Origin: a bacterium
Lineage (GTDB): Bacteria > Ratteibacteria > UBA8468
DNA length: 12,891 nt
NCBI GenBank assembly: GCA_030637775.1
Contig: DAOWFY010000169.1
Coordinates: 1 to 12,891 of the forward strand
Direction of reading: 5' to 3'
In this document: positions 7,110 to 12,891 of the stretch, piece after piece
How positions within the stretch are numbered: the stretch's first letter is position 1
Layout of the letters: each line of letters begins with the position of its first letter
The notes under the pieces: model-generated
Seen by the model: the letters and a program-made list of their open reading frames with translations, nothing else
Databases searched by the model: none
What the model was told of the DNA's origin: nothing
Made by a program: the position numbers and the translations under genes

Positions 7110-8050
7110 TATTTTGCCCTGATGATGTCACCCCGTCCAAAGCCTTTACCCTGGATGACCTTGCAGATAGAGAATTTATCCTGGACAGCGGTTACCTTGA
7201 TCTGACCGATGCGGGTAGTCTCTGTCCCTAAATTAAGTCCGGTCTCGGGATCGATCAGTTCCTCCCCTGGTTTATAGACGATAAACTCATCCCCGGAGCG
7301 AACATTGGAGTTGCTTCCGGCATTGATATAGACCTTTTTTTCTTTGACTGAAACAATCTTTCCCTGCCAGGGGATTTTCTCCATCCGCTCACAGATAAAG
7401 TTCACCGCCTCCTCAATTGCCTCCCGACAAGCCTTGCCGATGGGAGTCTTGTGGAAACTGCCGATACCAAAGGGTACCCCACCCTTATATCCTCCCAAGG
7501 TAAAGCTACTGCTGCTGGCATTGCCTACCGCCCTCCTGGAAGCCAATACCTGGCCGGTTGTGGTATCATAGACCCTCAGGTCAATCCCAACATGAGCCTT
7601 CTTGCCTCCAACGCCGATTCCAATTCCCTTATAACCAAAGCCAAATCCTCCTCCCCTTTCTCCTGCCTCAAACTCGGTGACCGCTCCATAGACCATAATC
7701 TGGGCACCAATAATCTTGCCGGTCTTGGCCCCGGTCTCCTTACTAATTCTGCCCGAGGCAACCAAATCCTGCTCCTTGATCACATCCTGGAGCCTTTCCC
7801 TCTCCACCACAATGAATCTACCTGTATTTACCAAAGCGGTGGCGAGCATATCACTCATTCCTGTTCCTACCTTCCAATCCTCTACCCACCAGCGGTGCGG
7901 CACCTTCTCCTCAAAGGCCGCCACCGCAATCCGCTTCTTCAGCCCGGTGTAAGGGGTGGGTTTTGCCCCCTCCTTTTCCTCAACCGCAAACAAACCTATT
8001 GCCCCTAAAAAGGAGAAAATCAGTACCAAAATCAACACCTTTCTTACCAT
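7109..8050 (-). CDS. CsgG-family outer-membrane assembly/secretion protein with FlgT-like C-terminal domain
   Basis: A 313-residue exported protein. Residues 1-22 form a signal peptide (VRK, then a hydrophobic core, cleavage near LFA|VEE). The CsgG domain spans about 36-222: RIAVAAFEE, GMSDMLATALVNTGRFIVVERERL (64-87), GAQIMVYGAVTEFE (115-128), a glycine-rich segment (132-149) that could form the membrane hairpin, then VGIDLRVYDTTTGQVLASRRAVG (154-176). The tail (229-313) with YINAGSNSNVRSGDEFIVY and DPETGLNLG resembles the FlgT C-terminal domain. Curli CsgG is a lipoprotein forming a nonameric pore, but no lipobox cysteine exists here and no curli subunit gene is seen, so it is not called csgG. 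An SD-like GGGGGCG precedes the ATG. It starts the tight csgG-coaX-DUF1614-birA run; a palindromic repeat fills the 199-nt gap upstream. Confidence 0.87.
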   Translation of the reverse strand: MVRKVLILVLIFSFLGAIGLFAVEEKEGAKPTPYTGLKKRIAVAAFEEKVPHRWWVEDWKVGTGMSDMLATALVNTGRFIVVERERLQDVIKEQDLVASGRISKETGAKTGKIIGAQIMVYGAVTEFEAGERGGGFGFGYKGIGIGVGGKKAHVGIDLRVYDTTTGQVLASRRAVGNASSSSFTLGGYKGGVPFGIGSFHKTPIGKACREAIEEAVNFICERMEKIPWQGKIVSVKEKKVYINAGSNSNVRSGDEFIVYKPGEELIDPETGLNLGTETTRIGQIKVTAVQDKFSICKVIQGKGFGRGDIIRAK

Positions 8051-8068
8051 TTTCGCCCCCTATTCGCT

Positions 8069-8250
8069 TGTCATTCTGAGGCATAGCCGAAGTGACACCA
8101 TCAGGTGTCATTCCTTCATTTCGTTCAGGACAGGCTCTAAAGGAGCATTAGCGACTGAAGGAACTCATCGAAGTGAGATGCTTCCCCTTCACTTTGTTCA
8201 GGTTCAGAACGACTTCGTCGGGTTGCCACGGCCTTCGGCCTCGCAATGAC
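8069..8250. repeat. Intergenic palindromic repeat, copy B (composite)
   Basis: Nearly all of the 199-nt gap upstream of the CsgG-family gene is repeat. It begins TGTCATTCTGAGGC, contains the perfect hairpin TGACACC-ATCA-GGTGTCA (8093-8110), a middle part with TTCGTTCAGGACAGG, and ends with ACGACTTCGTCG and GGCCTTCGGCC hairpins and GCAATGAC. The 19 bases GTTCAGAACGACTTCGTCG (8202-8220) are identical to 10031-10049 in copy C. It seems to be two or more units joined or nested. Its last base is the first base of the neighbouring gene's stop codon (minus strand). Confidence 0.75.
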
Positions 8251-8681
8251 TATGGTTTTATCTTTTTGGGTTGGACAATCTCATCAATTATTCTTGTGGC
8301 ACTATCTACCCTTGGACCAATCTCCCTGTTGCCCGCGGCTACCTCTTTCTCAATTTTTTTGATGATTTCTGCTACCTGCTGAATCCTTCTTTTAGTTGGC
8401 CGGCGGGCGGCAGAAAGAACCTTCTCTATATTTTTGCTTGCTTTCTTGAGAGCTTTGTTCGCATCTCCAAAGTTAGACTCTTTGGCACTAATTGCCGCCT
8501 CTTTCAAATAGTCCTTTACTTCTTCCAGGTAGGGGAAGCTCAGCTTTGCTATCCTTTCCTCAACATTTCTCTCCAGTTTTCGATAAGACAGGCGGCTCTG
8601 ACGAGCAACAAGAATAGAAATAAGCGTCACCGCTACCAAAACCCCGATAAAAATTAATTCTGCCTTTTTCTTCTTCTCCAT
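8250..8681 (-). CDS. Membrane-anchored coiled-coil protein, unknown function
   Basis: I do not recognise a family. The 143 residues begin with a basic stretch (EKKKKAE), then one hydrophobic segment (about 8-26, IFIGVLVAVTLISILV), then a long charged helical region (30-135) with heptad-like spacing and several IxxxIKKIEKE-type stretches, ending in a basic tail QPKKIKP. The basic N-terminus suggests N-in, C-out topology, placing the coiled coil in the periplasm. The ATG at 8681 has the strongest ribosome site in the window (AAAGGAGGAGAAGG). It is the first gene of the leftward cluster, behind a promoter with a perfect TATAAT, and is followed by the CsgG-family gene after the repeat. A role as an envelope partner of that protein is inference from position only. 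Confidence 0.75.
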   Translation of the reverse strand: MEKKKKAELIFIGVLVAVTLISILVARQSRLSYRKLERNVEERIAKLSFPYLEEVKDYLKEAAISAKESNFGDANKALKKASKNIEKVLSAARRPTKRRIQQVAEIIKKIEKEVAAGNREIGPRVDSATRIIDEIVQPKKIKP

Positions 8682-8697
8682 AATCCTTCTCCTCCTT

Positions 8698-8727
8698 TTG
8701 ACAAATTACGACACTGTATACTATACT
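8698..8727 (+). promoter_or_regulatory. Promoter of pilT
   Basis: TTGACA (8698-8703) is followed after 18 nt by TATACT (8722-8727). Transcription would start near 8734, giving a leader of about 80 nt before the pilT ATG. It points towards the minus-strand promoter at 8779-8807, so the two leaders overlap by about 39 nt and are complementary there. Confidence 0.5.
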
Positions 8728-8778
8728 GTCTTTAGTAGTAATATACGTAATTAGTCTTTCAAATTAAGCATGTAGTAA

Positions 8779-8807
8779 ATTATATTCCATGTGATAAAAT
8801 AAATCAA
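8779..8807 (-). promoter_or_regulatory. Promoter of the leftward coiled-coil/csgG/coaX cluster
   Basis: On the minus strand TTGATT (8807-8802) is followed after exactly 17 nt by TATAAT (8784-8779). Transcription would start near 8772, leaving a leader of about 90 nt before the ATG at 8681. No equally good pair is visible before the next six leftward genes. Confidence 0.55.
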
Positions 8808-8813
8808 GAAGCC

Positions 8814-9887
8814 ATGATAGATTTTAAGAAGATACTGGCTCACGCCATAAGGGAGAATGCCTCTGACCTCCACCTTAAGGTTGGTAGTTCCCCTCTTCTG
8901 CGGCGCGATGGAATTCTTTCCCGTTTAGCCGAGCTACCCGCAGTAAAAAAGGAGGACTGCGAAGCAATTCTAAATGAGGTCTTAACCGGCCCCGAGAAGA
9001 AAAAGTTTGCCACCGACCAGGAACTTGATAAGGGTTTAGAGTTGCCCGGTCTTTGCCGGCTACGGGTTAATCTCTCCATCGAGCAGTCCCAGCCCAGAAT
9101 CATCTTCCGGCTCATCCCTTCCTCGCCCCTCTCCATTAAGCAACTCAACCTGCCAGCGGTATTGGAAAAAATTGCTCAATCTCCCAGAGGCCTGGTTTTA
9201 GTTACCGGAGAAACCGGGGTCGGCAAGACAACCACCCTGGCGACAATGATTGATTACATCAATACAAATTTTGCCAAGCACATCATTAGCATTGAGGACC
9301 CGATTGAATTTCTCCATCAGGACAAAAAATCTATCGTCACCCAGAGAGAAATTGGCACCGATACCAAATCCTTTGCTTCCAGCCTGCGCTATATCCTCCG
9401 GCAGGATCCGGATGTTATCCTGATTGGAGAGATGCGGGACCTGGACACAGCAAAAGTTGCCATCTCGGCGGCGGAGACCGGCCACCTTGTCCTTTCCACC
9501 TTACATACCAACAACGGCGTCGAGACCATCAACCGGATTATTGATATCTTTTCCCCAAATCAGCAACCTCAGGTACGCAAGCAGCTTGCCGCAATTTTAG
9601 TGGCGGTTATCTGTCAGAGACTGCTCTTGAAGAAGGATGGTTCCGGAAGGATACCCGCGGTAGAGGTCTTGATTTCCACCGCTCTGATTAAAGAAAAGAT
9701 TCTCAAAAGCCAATTGCCAGATATTCCAAAATTAATGGAGGAGGGAAAGACCGTCTATGGAATGCAGACCTTTGATATGGCCCTCCTGGAACTGGTGAAA
9801 GGTGGTCAGGTTAGCGAGGAGGTTGCTCTTGCCGCCAGCACCAGCCCCACCGACTTCTCCATCAAACTGAAAGGTTTCGCCGATTGA
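8814..9887 (+). CDS. pilT: PilT-type type IV pilus retraction ATPase
   Basis: A cytoplasmic hexameric ATPase that drives pilus disassembly (twitching motility, DNA uptake, surface sensing). The 357 residues match PilT/PilU. An N-terminal PAS-like domain (about 1-105) carries the SDLHLKVGSSPLLRRDG signature (17-33). The RecA-like domain has Walker A GETGVGKT (132-139), Asp box ISIEDPIEF (158-166), Walker B DPDVILIGE (198-206) and His box STLHTNNG (228-235). The C-terminal EVLISTALIKEKI corresponds to the PilT motif after the His box. PilU and the extension ATPase PilB differ in these regions; PilT fits best, but PilU is not excluded. The ribosome site is weak. It has its own promoter, and no other pilus gene is in the window, so the machine must be encoded elsewhere. 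Confidence 0.92.
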   Translation: MIDFKKILAHAIRENASDLHLKVGSSPLLRRDGILSRLAELPAVKKEDCEAILNEVLTGPEKKKFATDQELDKGLELPGLCRLRVNLSIEQSQPRIIFRLIPSSPLSIKQLNLPAVLEKIAQSPRGLVLVTGETGVGKTTTLATMIDYINTNFAKHIISIEDPIEFLHQDKKSIVTQREIGTDTKSFASSLRYILRQDPDVILIGEMRDLDTAKVAISAAETGHLVLSTLHTNNGVETINRIIDIFSPNQQPQVRKQLAAILVAVICQRLLLKKDGSGRIPAVEVLISTALIKEKILKSQLPDIPKLMEEGKTVYGMQTFDMALLELVKGGQVSEEVALAASTSPTDFSIKLKGFAD

Positions 9888-9910
9888 AAAGTCCTTAACC
9901 AAAAAGAGTT

Positions 9911-9939
9911 TTGACAACCCCAATCTATTTTGTTATACT
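9911..9939 (+). promoter_or_regulatory. Promoter of the tRNA-Phe / tatD / secA unit
   Basis: TTGACA (9911-9916), 17 nt, TATACT (9934-9939): the best sigma-70-type match in the window, just after the pilT stop. Transcription would start near 9946, about 110 nt before tRNA-Phe; repeat copy C fills most of that leader. No terminator separates tRNA-Phe from tatD, so it may also serve tatD and secA. Confidence 0.65.
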
Positions 9940-9968
9940 GGAATATCATCACTCTTATTACTTTTAAC

Positions 9969-10049
9969 TGACATGAAGGTCACCCTGAGTGCTAACGAAG
10001 GGTCTCATATAAAGCGAGATTTTTCACTCCGTTCAGAACGACTTCGTCG
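9969..10049. repeat. Intergenic palindromic repeat, copy C
   Basis: It aligns with copy A: TGACATGAAG-GTCACCCTGAG, then GAAGGGTCTC, then GAGATT. It ends with CACTCCGTTCAG and ACGACTTCGTCG, sharing 19 identical bases (10031-10049) with copy B. It lies inside the leader between the promoter and tRNA-Phe, ending 6 nt before the tRNA. Confidence 0.75.
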
Positions 10050-10055
10050 CTTTTT

Positions 10056-10127
10056 GCCGAGGTAGCTCAGGGGTAGAGCGCGGCCCTGAAAAGGCCGGCG
10101 TCGGCAGTTCGATTCTGCCCCTCGGCA
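10056..10127 (+). tRNA. tRNA-Phe (GAA)
   Basis: A full cloverleaf of 72 nt: acceptor GCCGAGG (10056-10062) pairs with CCTCGGC (10120-10126); D arm GCTC/GAGC; anticodon stem CGGCC/GGCCG with loop CTGAAAA and anticodon GAA at 10088-10090; variable loop GCGTC; T arm GGCAG-TTCGATT-CTGCC; discriminator A at 10127. All stems pair without mismatch. The 3' CCA is not encoded (ACTCTT follows), so a CCA-adding enzyme is needed. It reads in the same direction as tatD, 86 nt upstream of it. Confidence 0.97.
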
Positions 10128-10144
10128 CTCTTATACAATATATC

Positions 10145-10200
10145 AACATCAGGAGATGTTCCCCGCATCTTCTTCATTGTGGGAAAGGTCTCCTGACCTT
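10145..10200 (+). repeat. Inverted pair of 23-nt hairpin units (REPIN-like)
   Basis: Unit 1 (10145-10167) is hairpin AACATC-AGGA-GATGTT plus tail CCCCGCA. Unit 2 (10178-10200) read on the minus strand is AAGGTC-AGGA-GACCTT plus tail TCCCACA. They are the same unit in opposite orientation, 17 of 23 positions identical, separated by 10 nt. Four of the six differences are two compensated stem pairs. The 8 bases TCAGGAGA (10149-10156) are fully complementary to TCTCCTGA (10189-10196), and TTCCC to GGGAA, so one long stem can replace the two small ones. There is no T-run, so it is not a simple terminator. It fills most of the tRNA-Phe to tatD gap; the tatD SD (AAGG, 10201-10204) adjoins it and could pair with its terminal CCTT. 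Confidence 0.7.
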
Positions 10201-10213
10201 AAGGCTACATATT

Positions 10214-10972
10214 ATGTTTATCGACACCCACAGTCATTTGAACTTTCCTGATTTCAATGAAGATTATCCAGATGTAATTGAAAGGGCGAAAAGTGTGGGG
10301 ATTACTGCTATTCTTAATGTTGGAGCAGATTTGTCAACAAGCAAAAGAGCAATTGACATTGCTCAAAAAGAGGATTTATGTTATGCTACAGTTGGGGTTC
10401 ATCCGACCAATACCAATGACCTGAAAAACAAAGATTATCCAGTATTGGAGGATCTTGCCAAAAAGAAAAAAGTAGTAGCAATCGGCGAGATCGGTCTGGA
10501 CTATTTTTATCATAAGGTGCCCCGTGAAATCCAGAAGGAATCCTTCAAGCAACAGATTCTCATCGCAGAAAGATTAGGGTTGCCGGTCATTATCCATAAT
10601 CGTGATGCCAACGAAGACAGTTTAGCCATTCTTAAAGAAACAAAGGCGAAAAGAGGCGTAATGCACTGCTTTTCTGGGGATAGCAATTTTGCGAGAGGGG
10701 TTCTTTCCCTAGGTCTTCATATCTCCTTTACGGGAAACCTTACCTATAAGAAGAATAAGCCCTTAAGAGGGGTGGCAAGGGGAATCCCTCTGGAAAGAAT
10801 GCTTCTGGAGACGGACTGCCCTTATCTTCCTCCACAGGCCAAAAGAGGAATGAGAAATGAACCCTCCTTTTTAATCTATACCGCAGAAGAATTAGCCAGG
10901 ATCAAAGGAGTACTTATAGAAAATTTAGGAGAGATAACGACTAAAAACGCCAAAGATCTTTTTGGGCTATGA
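10214..10972 (+). CDS. tatD: TatD family metal-dependent hydrolase/DNase
   Basis: A cytoplasmic TIM-barrel hydrolase; TatD proteins are metal-dependent nucleases (3'-5' exonuclease activity is described for E. coli TatD), not part of Tat export despite the name. The 252 residues are the usual length. Metal ligands are all visible: H6 and H8 in FIDTHSHL, E92 in [11 protein letters not shown]128 in [10 protein letters not shown]151 in MHCFSG and D201 in [18 protein letters not shown] (58-66) is also typical. The ATG at 10214 has AAGG 9 nt upstream, beside the hairpin pair at 10145-10200. The stop overlaps the secA start (ATGA), so secA translation is probably coupled to tatD. YcfH/YjjV-type paralogues share these motifs, so the symbol denotes the family. 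Confidence 0.95.
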   Translation: MFIDTHSHLNFPDFNEDYPDVIERAKSVGITAILNVGADLSTSKRAIDIAQKEDLCYATVGVHPTNTNDLKNKDYPVLEDLAKKKKVVAIGEIGLDYFYHKVPREIQKESFKQQILIAERLGLPVIIHNRDANEDSLAILKETKAKRGVMHCFSGDSNFARGVLSLGLHISFTGNLTYKKNKPLRGVARGIPLERMLLETDCPYLPPQAKRGMRNEPSFLIYTAEELARIKGVLIENLGEITTKNAKDLFGL

Positions 10973-12891
10973 AGAAGGAAAATCTTAAGAAAAGATTTCA
11001 TAATATTTTGTCGGAGGCTAAGAAGCAGAGAAGGGGTTTTTTCTGGAAATTCATTTCCACCCGCTCGGAAAGGGTTATTAAGAACCTTTTACCTCTGTTA
11101 GCAAGAATCAATGACCTGGAACCGCAAATAAGCAAACTCACCGATTCCCAATTAGCCGCCAAAACCCCGGAATTCAAGGAAAAACTTTCAAAAGGCGCGA
11201 GCTTAGAAGAAATCCTTCCCGAAGCATTTGCTACCGTGCGGGAGGTGGCAAAGAGAAAGGTTAAGATGCGCCACTTTGATGTGCAGATTCTGGGAGGAAT
11301 CATCCTCTTCCAGGGGAAGATTGCCGAGATGGCCACCGGAGAGGGAAAGACCCTTGTCGCTACCCTCCCCCTTTATCTTATCGCTTTAGAAGGAAAGGGC
11401 GCCCATCTGGTGACGGTCAACGACTATTTGGCTAAAAGGGACCGGGAATGGATGGGTCCCATCTATGAATCGCTGGGACTATCGGCGGGGGTAATTCAGC
11501 ATGATCTGCCTAACATAGAAAGACAAAGAGCCTACAACTCGGACATTACCTATGGCACAAATAATGAGTTTGGCTTTGACTATCTCAGGGATAATATGGC
11601 GATCGCCGCAGAGCATCGGGTGCAGAGGGAGCTTCGCTTTGCCATTGTTGATGAGGTTGACTCCATCCTCATTGATGAGGCAAGAACCCCTTTAATCATC
11701 TCCGGACCCGCAGAAGAGTCAACCGAACTCTATTATAAAATTGACAGAATCATTCCTAAACTTGATTCCAAGACAGATTATCTCCTGGATGAGAAAAGCC
11801 AGACCGTCGCCCTCACCGAGAAAGGGGTAAAAGAATGTGAAGAGTTGCTCAGGGTAAAAAATCTTTACGATGATAAGCATATGGAGTTGGTTCACCATAT
11901 CAACCAGGCGCTGCGCGCCCATTCTCCCCTTTTTCGAAGAGAGGATGAATATATGGTCAAGGACGGTAAGGTGATTATTGTTGACGAGTTTACCGGCAGA
12001 CTTATGCCGGGAAGACGCTGGAGCGATGGGCTACATCAGGCAATTGAGGCCAAGGAGGGGGTAAATATAGAAAATGAAAATCAGACATTGGCCACGATCA
12101 CCTTCCAGAACTACTTTAAACTTTATAAAAAATTGGCCGGCATGACCGGAACCGCTTTCACCGAAGCCGCCGAATTTCAGGAAATCTATAAACTCGATAC
12201 GGTTGTCATCCCCACCAATAGACCCTTGATCCGCTATTATTATCCTGACCTTATCTATAAAAGCGAAAAGGAGAAGTATGCCTCTGTCGTTAAAGAAATT
12301 GAAGAGCTCCATAAGAAAGGCCGCCCCGTCCTCGTGGGAACACCCTCCATTGAAAAGAATGAAAAATTAAGTAGGTTCTTGGAAAGAAAGGGGATTCCCC
12401 ACCAGGTTTTAAATGCCAAATATCATGAACAGGAAGCCAAGATTATCGAAAAGAGCGGGCAGAAATATGCCGTTACCATCGCCACAAATATGGCCGGTAG
12501 AGGAACCGATATCGTTCTCGGCGAAGGTATCGCGGAGATGGGAGGCTTACATGTCATTGGCTCCGAGCGCCATGAGGCAAGAAGGATTGACAATCAATTG
12601 CGGGGGCGTGCCGGAAGACAAGGGGATCCAGGAAGTTCTCGGTTTTACCTCGCCTTAGCGGATGATCTGATGCGAATCTTTGGGGGGGAGAGATTAAAGG
12701 GAATTATGGATAGGTTACCCGAGGGCCAGGAGATTCAGCACCCCTTAATTACCCGAGCCATTGAAAATGCCCAAAGGCGAGTGGAGGGGAGGAACTTTGA
12801 AATCAGAAAGCAACTGGTTGACTTTGATAATGTGATGAACGAGCAAAGAACCGTTGTCTATAATTTAAGAAGGTCGATCTTGGAGGGGGAG
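10969..12891 (+). CDS. secA: Protein translocase ATPase SecA, 3' partial
   Basis: The motor that pushes preproteins through SecYEG, acting in the cytoplasm and at the inner membrane. The frame is open from the ATG at 10969 to the window edge (641 codons; full SecA is about 800-900). Visible: [11 protein letters not shown] (100-110), Walker A MATGEGKT (121-128), [10 protein letters not shown], Walker B/DEAD region [65 protein letters not shown], then NBD2 with [34 protein letters not shown] and the [10 protein letters not shown] helical-scaffold signature. The E. coli-type insertion before GGLHVIG is absent, giving a compact NBD2. The N-terminus has about 20 extra basic residues before the usual SecA start. 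The ATG overlaps the tatD stop; no separate SD is clear. Confidence 0.97.
   Translation, partial: MKKENLKKRFHNILSEAKKQRRGFFWKFISTRSERVIKNLLPLLARINDLEPQISKLTDSQLAAKTPEFKEKLSKGASLEEILPEAFATVREVAKRKVKMRHFDVQILGGIILFQGKIAEMATGEGKTLVATLPLYLIALEGKGAHLVTVNDYLAKRDREWMGPIYESLGLSAGVIQHDLPNIERQRAYNSDITYGTNNEFGFDYLRDNMAIAAEHRVQRELRFAIVDEVDSILIDEARTPLIISGPAEESTELYYKIDRIIPKLDSKTDYLLDEKSQTVALTEKGVKECEELLRVKNLYDDKHMELVHHINQALRAHSPLFRREDEYMVKDGKVIIVDEFTGRLMPGRRWSDGLHQAIEAKEGVNIENENQTLATITFQNYFKLYKKLAGMTGTAFTEAAEFQEIYKLDTVVIPTNRPLIRYYYPDLIYKSEKEKYASVVKEIEELHKKGRPVLVGTPSIEKNEKLSRFLERKGIPHQVLNAKYHEQEAKIIEKSGQKYAVTIATNMAGRGTDIVLGEGIAEMGGLHVIGSERHEARRIDNQLRGRAGRQGDPGSSRFYLALADDLMRIFGGERLKGIMDRLPEGQEIQHPLITRAIENAQRRVEGRNFEIRKQLVDFDNVMNEQRTVVYNLRRSILEGE

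Noticed and set aside
7451-8008. Plus-strand ORF of 185 codons opposite the CsgG-family gene
   Set aside because: The minus strand has a signal peptide, conserved CsgG motifs and a ribosome site; the plus-strand product shows no domain and runs across the conserved region only.
10128-10213. T-box, SRP RNA or intrinsic terminator after tRNA-Phe
   Set aside because: No T-box antiterminator consensus, no SRP apical-loop consensus and no U-run after either hairpin.
1-12891. CRISPR arrays, insertion sequences, prophage or a new multi-gene defence system
   Set aside because: No regularly spaced direct repeats, transposase, integrase or phage structural genes were seen; the only defence-like genes are the toxin-antitoxin pair and the partial HTH protein at the left edge.

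Overview
The window reads as bacterial chromosome from an uncultivated, probably anaerobic lineage with a two-membrane envelope. Pointers are a CsgG-family outer-membrane secretion protein, a PilT-type retraction ATPase, a uroporphyrinogen-decarboxylase-like enzyme of the kind common in anaerobes, a type III pantothenate kinase and a DUF1614 membrane protein. Housekeeping genes (lysS, secA, tRNA-Phe) have ordinary bacterial motifs. I cannot assign a phylum from the sequence; candidate phyla such as Omnitrophota are a guess only. Apart from the left edge I see no phage genes, transposase or CRISPR array.

Layout. (1) Bases 1-1320 are visibly AT-richer and accessory: the end of a protein with two excisionase-like helix-turn-helix modules, then a leftward PIN toxin / ribbon-helix-helix antitoxin pair with its own promoter and a tandem-repeat operator candidate. 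(2) Bases 1322-8681 hold eight leftward genes, in transcription order: a membrane-anchored coiled-coil protein, a CsgG-family protein, coaX, a DUF1614 protein, a short biotin ligase, a CorC/HlyC-type protein, lysS and a URO-D-family protein. csgG-coaX and coaX-DUF1614 overlap by one base, and DUF1614-birA are 3 nt apart, so they look translationally coupled. (3) Bases 8682-8813 carry two promoter candidates that face each other, one for the leftward cluster and one for pilT. (4) To the right, a strong promoter candidate precedes tRNA-Phe(GAA), tatD and secA; tatD and secA overlap by ATGA and secA runs off the window.

Two families of short structured repeats sit between genes. One (about 80-180 nt; 3888-3966, 8069-8250, 9969-10049) occurs three times, each copy almost flush with a gene boundary: one base from the lysS ATG, overlapping the stop codon of the coiled-coil gene, and six bases from tRNA-Phe. 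The other (10145-10200), between tRNA-Phe and tatD, is an inverted pair of 23-nt hairpin units with compensatory stem changes and complementary loops, shaped like a REPIN. This is the most interesting structure I found. I saw no convincing new multi-gene system; the rest is largely conserved housekeeping with some unusual details (minimal biotin ligase, CsgG homologue without a lipobox, SecA with an N-terminal extension).
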